A stretch of 47,890 bases of DNA from an uncultured Eubacteriales bacterium. GTDB lineage: Bacteria > Bacillota > Clostridia > Oscillospirales > Oscillospiraceae. The notes beneath the pieces were generated by a model. It searched no databases, was not told the DNA's origin, and saw nothing but the letters and a program-made list of their open reading frames with translations. The position numbers and the translations under genes are program-made. The stretch spans positions 1 to 47,890 of the forward strand of contig CAKTSK010000016.1 of NCBI GenBank assembly GCA_934597725.1. Direction: 5' to 3'. Positions 1 through 7,080 of this stretch are shown here, one piece after another (the first letter of the stretch is position 1; each line of letters opens with the position of its first letter).

Positions 1-19
1 AGCATTTTGAAGTTGTCGA

Positions 20-424
20 TTATCGCTTGCTGAACTGCGGTGCGCGACGAGCGGCTTTGAGGCCGTACTTCTTTCTCTCCTTCATTCTGGGGTCGCGGGT
101 CAGGAACCCGGCGGCCTTCAGGGCGGGGCGATACTCTGCGTTCATCTCCAGCAGGGCGCGGCTGATGCCGTGGCGGATGGCGCCGGCCTGGCCGGTGACG
201 CCGCCGCCGGTGACGGTGGCCACGATGTCCACCTTGCCCAGCAGGTCGGTGGTGTCCAGGGGCTGGCGAACGATGAGCTTCAGGGTCTCCAGACCGAAGT
301 AATCGTCGATGTCACGGCCGTTGATGGTGATGCTGCCGGTGCCGTTGGGGAACAGGTGCACCCGGGCCACGGAGGACTTCCGGCGGCCGGTGCCGTAATG
401 GTAAGGCTTCTTGCTCTTATACAT
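20..424 (-). CDS. rpsI: 30S ribosomal protein uS9 (S9)
   Basis: Structural protein of the small ribosomal subunit; its basic C-terminal tail reaches toward the P-site tRNA. The 134-residue product has the family hallmarks: a GTGRRKSSVARV-like start, a GGGVTGQAGAIRHGISRAL core and the terminal QFSKR tail. The reading frame is open ten codons further upstream, but the ATG at 424 is chosen because AAGGAGGAG lies just before it and the family begins at MYKSKK. It follows rplM by 14 bases in the universally conserved rplM-rpsI operon and depends on the rplM promoter. Nothing is unusual in the protein. Confidence 0.97.
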   Translation of the reverse strand: MYKSKKPYHYGTGRRKSSVARVHLFPNGTGSITINGRDIDDYFGLETLKLIVRQPLDTTDLLGKVDIVATVTGGGVTGQAGAIRHGISRALLEMNAEYRPALKAAGFLTRDPRMKERKKYGLKAARRAPQFSKR

Positions 425-438
425 AGTTGAACTCCTCC

Positions 439-870
439 TTATTCTGCGGCCCACAGTTCGGGCTTCTGGGCGGCGTGGATGTGCTCGGAGCCGCGGAAGA
501 TCTTCAGGCGGGTCAGGGAATCCTTGGTGATGATGTTCCGGGGCATCATGCCGCGGACCGCCAGCTTCATGGCCAGCTCGGGCTTGGTCTGCATGAGCTG
601 ACGATACTTGGTCTCCTTCAGACCGCCCACATAACCGGAGTGGGTGCGGTAGAACTTCTGATCCAGCTTCTTGCCGGTCAGCACGGCCTTCTCGGCGTTG
701 ATGATGATGACGAAATCGCCGCAGTCGGCGTGGGGGGTGTATTCGGGCTTATGCTTGCCCCGCAGCAGGGTGGCTGCCACGGTAGCGGTTTTCCCGAGGG
801 GCTTGCCAGCGGCGTCAAGGATATACCACTTGCGCTCGATGTTGCCCTTGTTGGCCATAAAAGTGGACAT
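439..870 (-). CDS. rplM: 50S ribosomal protein uL13 (L13)
   Basis: Early-assembling protein of the large ribosomal subunit. The 143-residue product contains the family sequence ERKWYILDAAGKPLG and the GDFVIIINAEK block. The start at 870 is supported by GGAGGTTCGACCCT directly upstream and by the normal family length; the frame extends 35 codons further upstream, but that extension covers the leader RNA and is not credible. First gene of rplM-rpsI, preceded by a consensus promoter and a long stem-loop that may let L13 control its own expression. Confidence 0.97.
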   Translation of the reverse strand: MSTFMANKGNIERKWYILDAAGKPLGKTATVAATLLRGKHKPEYTPHADCGDFVIIINAEKAVLTGKKLDQKFYRTHSGYVGGLKETKYRQLMQTKPELAMKLAVRGMMPRNIITKDSLTRLKIFRGSEHIHAAQKPELWAAE

Positions 871-993
871 AGGGTCGAACCTCCAATTCAATTTCTTCCT
901 TATATTTAAGGAGGGCCGGTGGCTTCTCCCACAGGGCAAAGGGGCGTGTCCCCTTTCTTCTGCCGGAGAAACCACAGGCCGGTCTTTTCAGCA
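871..993 (-). promoter_or_regulatory. Structured 5' leader of rplM-rpsI, possible L13 autoregulatory leader
   Basis: The roughly 120-base untranslated leader folds into one long hairpin between 980 and 914. Arm 980-965 pairs with 929-914 (GGCC, GTGG and TTCTCC blocks against GGAGAA, CCAC and GGCC), and an inner perfect 7-bp stem lies at 956-950/944-938. L13 leader RNAs that bind the ribosomal protein are known in Firmicutes at exactly this place. Position and structure fit, but no match to the published covariance model could be tested. Confidence 0.5.
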
Positions 994-999
994 GACCAC

Positions 1000-1028
1000 A
1001 TTATAATACGGCGGACCGGCGCTGTCAA
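1000..1028 (-). promoter_or_regulatory. Sigma-A promoter of rplM-rpsI
   Basis: On the minus strand TTGACA (1028-1023) is followed after exactly 17 bases by TATAAT (1005-1000). This is a perfect consensus promoter, as expected for a ribosomal protein operon. Transcription should begin near 993. Confidence 0.88.
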
Positions 1029-1461
1029 CGCCTTTTTCCGTTTTTTTAATTTACCGCCGGAAGATCTCTTGTTTTCTCGTAAATACTCCCTCTATCTCTC
1101 GGAATCTCCGCTTGCAATTTCAATTTTTCATCCTCAACGTCCGCCGCGCCGGCGGGGCAGATCCCCCCAAACGCCCGCAGACGAAAAAAATTTGTTCTTT
1201 TTTGTCCCGGGGCGGGAACAATGGGCCTTGGCGCGACATATATGTTATAGGAACGGGAAGCTCCCGGCGCACAAACCGCTTGTCTTTGGTCGGAAACTAT
1301 GCTATCTTGAAGACACCCAACGGCGGCAGCAGACCCCCGCCGCACCCCGCCGCGCGCCCCCCCTCGCGCGGCAGGAAGGCCCGGCGGACCGAACCTGTGT
1401 TCGGTCCGTTTCCCTGTCTGCCCCGGTTTCACTTCTCTTTGTGCGTCAGGAGGACACAGCC
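1029..1461. other. Divergent intergenic region between rplM and the TtcA-like gene
   Basis: About 430 bases with no credible gene. The long plus-strand frame that crosses it is only an upstream extension of the TtcA-like gene with non-native composition. A possible plus-strand promoter is TTGTCT (1280-1285), 17 bases, TATCTT (1303-1308). A perfect 9-bp stem with a 6-base loop lies at 1385-1408 in the presumed leader of the downstream gene; it lacks a clear T-run, so terminator or attenuator function is doubtful. Confidence 0.5.
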
Positions 1462-2202
1462 ATGCAAAAGATCCTCAGCCTGCTCCGCCGCTGTGTGGCG
1501 GACTATGACATGATCGCCCCCGGCCAACGGATCGCCGTCGGCGTGTCCGGGGGGAAGGACTCCCTGGTGCTGCTGGCCGCGCTGGCCCGCTTTGCCCGGT
1601 TTTTCCCCGGAGGCTTTTCGGTGGAAGCCTTCACGGTGGACATGGGCACGCCGGGGATGGACCTGTCCCCCCTGGACGACTACTGCCGGGACCTGGGGGT
1701 CCCCTTTCACCGCATCCCCACCCAGATGCACCATGTCATCTTCGAGACCCGGCAGGAGAAAAACCCCTGCGCCCTGTGCGCCAAAATGCGCCGGGGGTCC
1801 CTCCACACCGCCCTGCAGGAGGCGGGCATCCACACCGTGGCCCTGGGCCACCACTACGACGACGCGGTGGAGACCTTTTTTCTCTCGCTGTTCTACGAAG
1901 GCCGGCTGTCCTGCTTTCATCCCGTGACCTACCTGGACCGCACCGACATCACCCAGATCCGCCCCCTGCTCTACGTCAGCGAGGCCATGATCCGGGACGC
2001 CGCCGCCCGGCTGGCCCTGCCGGTGGTCCACAATCCCTGCCCCGCCGACGGCCACACCAAACGACAGGAGGTGAAAGACCTTATTGCCACCCTGGAACCC
2101 CAGTACCCCCGCCTGAAGGAATCTGTTTTCTCCGCCATGCAGCGCCTGCCCCTGCCCCACTGGGCACCCCGGGAGCTGAAACGGCGGCCGCCCACAGAGT
2201 GA
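1462..2202 (+). CDS. ttcA: TtcA-family tRNA 2-thiolation ATP pyrophosphatase
   Basis: Adenylating PP-loop enzyme; TtcA proteins use a [4Fe-4S] cluster to thiolate cytidine 32 of tRNA. In the 246-residue product the PP-loop SGGKDS is at residues 29-34. The cluster-binding pair PCALC gives C103 and C106, and a third cysteine, C193, sits in NPCPAD, the three-cysteine TtcA pattern. GHHYDDAVET near 129-138 is the second family motif. The start at 1462 follows CAGGAGGA. A lipoprotein gene begins 59 bases downstream, so the two may be cotranscribed. A related PP-loop tRNA-modification role other than s2C32 cannot be excluded. Confidence 0.78.
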   Translation: MQKILSLLRRCVADYDMIAPGQRIAVGVSGGKDSLVLLAALARFARFFPGGFSVEAFTVDMGTPGMDLSPLDDYCRDLGVPFHRIPTQMHHVIFETRQEKNPCALCAKMRRGSLHTALQEAGIHTVALGHHYDDAVETFFLSLFYEGRLSCFHPVTYLDRTDITQIRPLLYVSEAMIRDAAARLALPVVHNPCPADGHTKRQEVKDLIATLEPQYPRLKESVFSAMQRLPLPHWAPRELKRRPPTE

Positions 2203-2261
2203 ACGGACAGGCCCGGCACGCCCACAAACCTTCCCCAGCCGAATGAAAGGAGTGTATCGTT

Positions 2262-2606
2262 ATGCGCCGTATCTCTGCGATTTTCCTGCTGGCAGTGTGC
2301 AGCCTGGTGCTGTGCAGCTGCGGCAGCGCACAAGACCCGAACCTGGCAGAAGAGACCTCGTTTTCCGGGGTGGTCCTCCAGCTTGAGGACGCTTCTGTGG
2401 TGGTGCAGCCCGACCCCGACGACCCCCTGGCCAAGGAAACGGACCAGGTGAAGATCGACCGCAGCGCCCTGTCTGCCCTGGAACAGGAGCATCCGCTCCA
2501 GGTGGGGGACGCGGTGGCGGTGTTCTACACCGACCCCCTTGGCCCCGGGACCCCGCCGACCCTGGACGTGACCCGCTGCCGTATGGCGGCAGGCGCCGTG
2601 GAATGA
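2262..2606 (+). CDS. Small predicted lipoprotein
   Basis: The 114-residue product begins with a basic start, a hydrophobic stretch and a lipobox LCSC, with the lipidated cysteine at residue 20, so it should be anchored on the outer face of the membrane. The mature part, about 95 residues, is acidic and resembles small beta-barrel domains (SFSGVVLQLED followed by LQVGDAVAVFY), like the OB-type folds of other clostridial lipoproteins. AAAGGAG precedes the ATG. I do not recognise a named family and no function is assigned. Confidence 0.75.
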   Translation: MRRISAIFLLAVCSLVLCSCGSAQDPNLAEETSFSGVVLQLEDASVVVQPDPDDPLAKETDQVKIDRSALSALEQEHPLQVGDAVAVFYTDPLGPGTPPTLDVTRCRMAAGAVE

Positions 2607-2688
2607 GCGTCTCCTCGCGTCCCTGCGATCTAAGTTCCTCCGGTTAGCTGAAAGCGCGTCTAAGGACACACCAAAGGTGATATTGGGC

Positions 2689-2718
2689 TTCTCTTTTCCA
2701 CACGCTTTGTGCTATAAT
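2689..2718 (+). promoter_or_regulatory. Promoter of the ECF sigma operon
   Basis: An extended -10 element TGC-TATAAT (2710-2718) lies 32 bases before the sigma factor start. Only a weak -35 (TTCTCT, 2689-2694) is present, which is usual for extended -10 promoters. It looks like a housekeeping promoter rather than an ECF-type autoregulated one. Confidence 0.6.
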
Positions 2719-2750
2719 AGAGAGCATTATGATACTAGGGGGGGACATTG

Positions 2751-3257
2751 ATGCCCACTGGAAAAAAACTTCCGGTAGAAAAATTTGACACCATCTACCT
2801 GCAAGAATATAAATCCCTGAAACATTTCGCTTTGCAGATAATTTCCAGTTCTACCGGCCGCTACGACCCAGAGCTGGCAGAAGATGCCATCCACGAAACC
2901 TTTCGTATTCTCTGGGAAAAGTCTGATGACTATCTTTCCAGCCCCTCCCCCAAGGGTTGGCTTTTCAAGACACTATCATTCACACTCAAAAACCAACTAC
3001 GCAAGGAAGCCAACCTGGCCAAGCTGGTGCTTAAACTGCAAAATTCTTTTGACAACACACCAGCCCCTCCCCCTGGTGCACATCTGGAATTGGAAGGACA
3101 CATTCCCCCAGAGGAATGCCGTCTGCTTTATCGTCTGTACATTGTGGGCGAGACTTACGACGAAGTCGCCCAAGAAATGGGAATCACCAAATCCGCTTTG
3201 GCCAAGCGGGTAGCACGAATCAAAAAGAAGTTCCAGAAAAATTTTTTAGCAGAGTAG
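2751..3257 (+). CDS. ECF-type RNA polymerase sigma factor
   Basis: Extracytoplasmic-function sigma-70 family protein of 168 residues. Region 2 spans roughly residues 15-80 (AEDAIHETFRILWEK is the -10 recognition helix area). Region 4 occupies about 115-165, with the helix-turn-helix YDEVAQEMGITKSALAKRV. The ATG at 2751 is 6 bases after a GGGGGGG tract; a TTG directly before it is also possible. The next gene encodes a membrane protein of anti-sigma type, the usual arrangement for signal-responsive ECF pairs. The region is clearly AT-richer than the flanking genes, suggesting acquisition or different selection. The stimulus is unknown. Confidence 0.85.
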   Translation: MPTGKKLPVEKFDTIYLQEYKSLKHFALQIISSSTGRYDPELAEDAIHETFRILWEKSDDYLSSPSPKGWLFKTLSFTLKNQLRKEANLAKLVLKLQNSFDNTPAPPPGAHLELEGHIPPEECRLLYRLYIVGETYDEVAQEMGITKSALAKRVARIKKKFQKNFLAE

Positions 3258-3309
3258 CATCTATCGCAGCTTCTTGCTTTAGACAACGCAATCAAGGAGG
3301 TTTTGGGAT

Positions 3310-4188
3310 ATGAAACATTCTATGGAGAATTCTGAAAAGTATCCAGGGTTGGATCAGTTCTCCACGGAAAGGCTCAACGAACTACTCCATCAGGAATTTA
3401 TTTCCTCCGGGGAAACCGACCCTGATGTCGCATTTATTCAAGCCATTATGGCAGTCATCGAACAACGAAACGCTTTGGAGGCCACCAATGAAGAAGCCGA
3501 AGCCTCTCTGCGCCAGTTTCACGCGCAATATATGGCCCAAGAAAACGCCTCCGCTGAACCCGCTGCCCCTGTTCCCACTCCTCGAACATCCCCCGTCACA
3601 TCCTTTCCGCCGTTTTCAAAAACTGCGAAACGTCCGCGCCGTTGGATCGCTATGGCGGCCACCATCTGTGTGCTGGTCTGCCTGTTGGCAGTTCCCGCTC
3701 AGGCTGGATTTTGGGAGACCTTTGTCCGATGGACTTCCGAAGAGTTTTCCTTTCTTTCCGACTCCCAGCAAGAAGAAGATGACAAGTTATTCAGCGACGC
3801 CATGTATTCACAGCTATCAGAGACTGTAGCAGGTCTTACCGATCAGCCGGTGCTTCCCACCTGGTATCCACAGGGGAGTTCGATTATTCGGGTAGAAGAA
3901 AATTCCACTGATGATCTCAACAATGTCGCTGTCACCTTTTTGTTAAACGGCAAAGAATTCCTGCTATTTATCACCACCTACAATACGGAAGAAAATATAT
4001 CTATAGGGAGCTATGAAAAGAACGAAGGCACTCCAGAGGAGTATGTCGTCCATGGAATTCCCCACTACATCATGGGTAACATGGAACGAAATGTCGCCGT
4101 TTGGAGAAACGGGACAACGGAGTGCTGCATTTCAGGTTTTCTATCTGTAGAAGAACTAAAACAAATGATCGATTCTATTTATGTATAA
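3310..4188 (+). CDS. Membrane anti-sigma-like protein with DUF4367-type C-terminal domain
   Basis: 292-residue single-pass membrane protein. A cytoplasmic N-terminal part (1-110), Glu-rich and likely helical, could hold the sigma factor. A membrane segment lies at about 112-130 (basic RPRRW just before it). The extracytoplasmic part contains LPTWYPQGSSI, VTFLLNGKEFLLFITTY and a C-terminal segment resembling DUF4367, a domain repeatedly found beside clostridial ECF sigma genes. AAGGAGG precedes the ATG; it begins 52 bases after the sigma gene. The anti-sigma role is inferred from context and topology, as no classical zinc anti-sigma motif is visible. Confidence 0.7.
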   Translation: MKHSMENSEKYPGLDQFSTERLNELLHQEFISSGETDPDVAFIQAIMAVIEQRNALEATNEEAEASLRQFHAQYMAQENASAEPAAPVPTPRTSPVTSFPPFSKTAKRPRRWIAMAATICVLVCLLAVPAQAGFWETFVRWTSEEFSFLSDSQQEEDDKLFSDAMYSQLSETVAGLTDQPVLPTWYPQGSSIIRVEENSTDDLNNVAVTFLLNGKEFLLFITTYNTEENISIGSYEKNEGTPEEYVVHGIPHYIMGNMERNVAVWRNGTTECCISGFLSVEELKQMIDSIYV

Positions 4189-4200
4189 CGGAGAGATAAC

Positions 4201-4629
4201 ATGATGAAAACATCCCAACGCACGATACTGTCCCTGTTTTTTATTGTCGTATTGACCTTTAGCTTGACAGTTCCCGCCAGTGCCAGAGCCAGTGATTACT
4301 TTGTCGACAAAAAACTCTCTGCCAGTTCCGCAGGCAACGGCACCCTGAAACTCACACTTATTGTTTCAGCCACTGAAACCATGCAAGAACTTGGTGCCAC
4401 CCAAATTCGTGTATATGAAAAACAATCCAACGGCACCAGCAAGGCTGTATACACCTTTTATCGAGCTTCCTACCCCAAATTGATTGCTAAAAACAAAATT
4501 TACATGGTGGTTGACATTACTTACCGCGGCATTCCCGGAAGGACCTACTACGCCACCGCAAATTGTTACGCCAAGGATTCCAAAGGTTCTAACAGTATGT
4601 GGGTGGATTCCAACTCAGTAAGAGTCTGA
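4201..4629 (+). CDS. Secreted protein with Ig-like beta-sandwich domain, function unknown
   Basis: 142-residue exported protein. Residues 1-29 form a signal peptide with a likely cut after PASARA or PASA. The mature part has alternating hydrophobic strands (KLTLIVSATETMQELGATQIRVYEK, then YMVVDITYRGIPGRTYYATANCYA) and resembles a widespread uncharacterised secreted domain of Firmicutes. Two adjacent ATGs are possible (4201, 4204); GGAGA lies 6 or 9 bases before. Only 12 bases separate it from the anti-sigma-like gene, so it belongs to the same transcript and is a candidate output or sensor of the sigma system. Confidence 0.7.
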   Translation: MMKTSQRTILSLFFIVVLTFSLTVPASARASDYFVDKKLSASSAGNGTLKLTLIVSATETMQELGATQIRVYEKQSNGTSKAVYTFYRASYPKLIAKNKIYMVVDITYRGIPGRTYYATANCYAKDSKGSNSMWVDSNSVRV

Positions 4630-4649
4630 AAACAACATAATTTTTTCTG

Positions 4650-4682
4650 TTGGGATGCGATCCTTCGCATCCCAAATTTTTT
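4650..4682 (+). terminator. Intrinsic terminator of the sigma operon
   Basis: A perfect 11-bp stem (4650-4660 with 4665-4675, loop TCCT) is followed by AT and a run of six T. It ends the sigma, anti-sigma and secreted-protein transcript. Confidence 0.85.
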
Positions 4683-4916
4683 GAAAAATTTCATTTTTTA
4701 TGGGAACAAACAGAGGGGGCCTTACACTACATAATAGAAGGACAAAGCAACCTGAACCATTACTTAATGATTGGAGATGATGATGATATTTTATGTAGCA
4801 AACTGTAAAATATAAATTTGAAAGGAGAAAATATCGCATGTGGTAATATCAATGATTTTTCTTTAAAAAATTTAACAAATATTCCCTTGATACAAAGAAA
4901 AGAAAGGAATTACATC

Positions 4917-5462
4917 ATGAAAAAGAAACTCTTTTTACTGTTGGCCGTTGTATTTTCTATTTCCGCTTTTTCGACGGTTGCTTCTGCAGCTAATGCAAGC
5001 AATTCCGTTGAAGAAAATGATTTCGTCATCACCATGGGCAGTTCTACTTCCTATACTGACGAAACTGGAAAGGTTGTCGTGGAAGAAAAAATTCTTTCTC
5101 AGGAAGTCATCCCCGAGGAAGAATTAGCTCAGGGTTCCAACGTGTTTAGCACACGAGCTGCATCCAAAAAAACAATCACAAATTTCGACTACTTCTTGTC
5201 CGATCAAATAGAGTGCCAGTTAACAGCAACATTTTCCTATGAACCTGGCATTGGTGTGTCTTGCACTAACAAAACTGGCAAAACCACAATACGAAATTCG
5301 TCTTATGAAAAAGTAAGAGAGTACACCAGTGCTTACTCCGGTGCAGCAAACACTTATGTTCGTGCTTCCTACACGTCTGTTATTCTCAAACCGGATAATA
5401 ACACCAAAGAGTGCGTTGTCTGGATTGAGTGTACAAGAGGTGGTTCCATCTCTCAGAGTTAA
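4917..5462 (+). CDS. Secreted protein of unknown function
   Basis: 181-residue exported protein with a Sec signal peptide at residues 1-24 (KKK, hydrophobic core, cut near ASA-AN). An acidic linker (EENDFVITMG to EEELAQGS) is followed by a C-terminal domain of about 100 residues that contains all four cysteines (ECQL, SCTN, KECVVWIEC), suggesting extracellular disulfides. The frame is open 33 codons further upstream from a TTG, but the ATG at 4917 begins an ideal signal peptide after GAAAGGAAT. No family recognised. The 287 bases before it contain the preceding terminator and no convincing promoter; an AAAGGAG followed by the two-codon frame ATG TGG TAA lies at 4822-4846. Confidence 0.72.
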   Translation: MKKKLFLLLAVVFSISAFSTVASAANASNSVEENDFVITMGSSTSYTDETGKVVVEEKILSQEVIPEEELAQGSNVFSTRAASKKTITNFDYFLSDQIECQLTATFSYEPGIGVSCTNKTGKTTIRNSSYEKVREYTSAYSGAANTYVRASYTSVILKPDNNTKECVVWIECTRGGSISQS

Positions 5463-5500
5463 ATTTATTTCATCTATGAATCTCTTGGGGAGGGCTCATC

Positions 5501-5890
5501 ATGAAAAAGAGGATGTTATACAACCTTCCACTTTGGGGTCTTTTCAGTATTCTAACTCTGTTAATTGTCTATCTTGCCTTCAATGGCCATAGCAATAGCT
5601 TCTTGGCAGTAGGCGTTGCCACTACACTGTACTTCTTTTCTAGAAACCATGTAGTACAAATTCGGAGTCGTCTATGGATAACCCGGATGGATACCATAGT
5701 GCTAGCCGTGATATTAATTTGGATTATTTATTTCTCCATCTGTTGGAACTGGACTTTAATTCAACAACACGGCCTAATTCAAAGTTTTGGAAACGAAACT
5801 GACCTAAGCAGCTTAATCGTAGTCAGCCTGTTAGCTGCTTCTTTAGTCTGCTTCACTCAAGAAAAATCGGTACCAAATCAAAAGAATTAA
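5501..5890 (+). CDS. Small integral membrane protein, function unknown
   Basis: 129-residue protein with four predicted membrane segments, at about 11-28, 33-47, 65-84 and 104-119, and almost no soluble part. GGGGAGGG lies before the ATG. It starts 38 bases after the secreted protein gene and shares its AT-rich composition, so the two are probably cotranscribed. It could be an immunity, export or sensing partner for the secreted protein, but nothing in the sequence proves that. Confidence 0.65.
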   Translation: MKKRMLYNLPLWGLFSILTLLIVYLAFNGHSNSFLAVGVATTLYFFSRNHVVQIRSRLWITRMDTIVLAVILIWIIYFSICWNWTLIQQHGLIQSFGNETDLSSLIVVSLLAASLVCFTQEKSVPNQKN

Positions 5891-5895
5891 ACTTT

Positions 5896-5930
5896 CCGGC
5901 CAGCTCTATTTTTAGGGCTGGCCGGTTGCT
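5896..5930 (+). terminator. Probable terminator
   Basis: A perfect 9-bp GC-rich stem (5896-5904 with 5917-5925) is followed by TTGCTT, a weak T-tract. It closes the AT-rich island on its right side. Confidence 0.6.
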
Positions 5931-6000
5931 TAAATATAGTTTATTTTCTTACTTCCACAACAACCCCTCTATTTTTGTGCAACTTTTTCTCCTGTACCCC

Positions 6001-6029
6001 TTTACATTTCCACCATTTTCAGCGATATT
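6001..6029 (+). promoter_or_regulatory. Possible promoter of the exported-protein cluster
   Basis: TTTACA (6001-6006), 17 bases, GATATT (6024-6029), about 60 bases before the first gene of the cluster. The -35 is good and the -10 poor. The rest of 5931-6088 holds nothing recognisable. Confidence 0.35.
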
Positions 6030-6088
6030 AAACAAAGAAGGAAGCCCCGTCGGCAGGCAACCCCTGCCCCACTGAAAGGAGCGCCGCC

Positions 6089-6526
6089 ATGCGTAACAAG
6101 AACAAAGTGATCTCCGTGGTCCTCATCGTGGCAGTCCTTGTCATTGCCCTGGTGGTCGCCCTCTGGGGCGTCCCCTTCGCCCAGATGTCCGCCTATCGGA
6201 ACAGCGACACCGTGCAGGCCCACGCCGCCCAGCTGGCCGAGGCCTATGAGGAGGAGACCGGCGAGAGCGTCTCTCCCAAAGACATCTGCCGGGACCTGTC
6301 CTATCTGAACCGTTTTCTGATGTACTCCGATACCCTGCCCACCGAGATCGCCGGCACCCAGGACGGCCTTTTGGTCTACACCATGCCCATTGTCGACGCG
6401 GAAGTGGAATATGTCACCGTGTCCCGGAACACCTTTGGCACGATCCACTACGACATGAAAAGCGACGACGGCGTTGGGCACAGCATCGCAGACCTCATGC
6501 CCTGGGGTTCTGTTAAAATGACGTAA
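6089..6526 (+). CDS. Membrane-anchored protein of unknown function (cluster gene 1)
   Basis: 145-residue protein with a basic start (MRNKNK), one membrane segment at about residues 7-29, and an extracytoplasmic domain of some 115 residues. The outer part has acidic surfaces (AEAYEEETGESV) and a probable beta-rich end (AEVEYVTVSRNTFGTIHYD). AAAGGAGCG precedes the ATG. It opens a run of six same-strand genes of similar size and topology ending at a terminator at 9421. No family recognised. Confidence 0.62.
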   Translation: MRNKNKVISVVLIVAVLVIALVVALWGVPFAQMSAYRNSDTVQAHAAQLAEAYEEETGESVSPKDICRDLSYLNRFLMYSDTLPTEIAGTQDGLLVYTMPIVDAEVEYVTVSRNTFGTIHYDMKSDDGVGHSIADLMPWGSVKMT

Positions 6527-6554
6527 CGCCGTCGGGCGGTGCACCATGTTAGAG

Positions 6555-6591
6555 ACTTGCTATGAAACGTTCCATAAAACTTGCTATGAAA
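6555..6591 (+). repeat. Short direct repeat at a translation start
   Basis: The 13-mer acttgctatgaaa occurs at 6555-6567 and 6579-6591, 24 bases apart. Each copy carries an ATGAAA, so the repeat duplicates the start codon of the following gene in frame. Confidence 0.7.
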
Positions 6592-7038
6592 AGGCCCCGT
6601 TTTTTGATTGCCGCCGGTTTGCTTCTCTCTGCCGTTGTGATCGCTCTTGTCTGCGTCATCGTGGCATGGAACAAGCAGCCAGTCCATCCCATCAGCTACA
6701 CGTTTGACAGCGACACCGCAACCATTACGTTTTCTATCGAGGACGGTTATTTCTTCACAAACGTCTCTGTGGTAGAGGGTCGGCTTTCGACCCCATCTTA
6801 TGATACATCCACCAAAAGCGTATCTTTTGATATCACGGAAATTTCCCTCACCCAAAACCAAAATGAGTTTATTGTCCTGCGATGCCTTTCTTACGATCGC
6901 ACACAAGAATATCAAAGTACTTTTGAGGTGATCCGACAGTCAGAAACAGAGGTTCTTATCGATCGCTGTTACCCCAATGGGAGCCGTGATTCCAACTCCT
7001 TTTTCTACCACCCCTCCCCTAGTCCTTCAACAACATGA
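6562..7038 (+). CDS. Membrane-anchored protein of unknown function (cluster gene 2)
   Basis: 158-residue protein with a basic N-terminus, a membrane segment at about residues 14-36 and an extracytoplasmic domain of about 120 residues that looks beta-rich (YTFDSDTATITFSIEDGYFF). The start is uncertain: no good ribosome-binding site precedes the ATG at 6562 or the in-frame ATG at 6586, both carried by a 24-base duplication. The gene is noticeably AT-richer than its neighbours. No family recognised. Confidence 0.55.
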   Translation: MKRSIKLAMKRPRFLIAAGLLLSAVVIALVCVIVAWNKQPVHPISYTFDSDTATITFSIEDGYFFTNVSVVEGRLSTPSYDTSTKSVSFDITEISLTQNQNEFIVLRCLSYDRTQEYQSTFEVIRQSETEVLIDRCYPNGSRDSNSFFYHPSPSPSTT

Positions 7039-7080
7039 CCACCCCTGTGAGCGTTCGATTTTGCAAAGGAGGCCACTGTC

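Noticed and set aside
919..1461. N-terminal extension of the TtcA-like frame by 181 codons
   Set aside because: It crosses the rplM leader and promoter, has no family similarity, and the ATG at 1462 has a strong ribosome-binding site.
4615..4839. 74-codon minus-strand frame between the two secreted-protein genes
   Set aside because: It runs through the terminator hairpin and lacks a ribosome-binding site and recognisable features.
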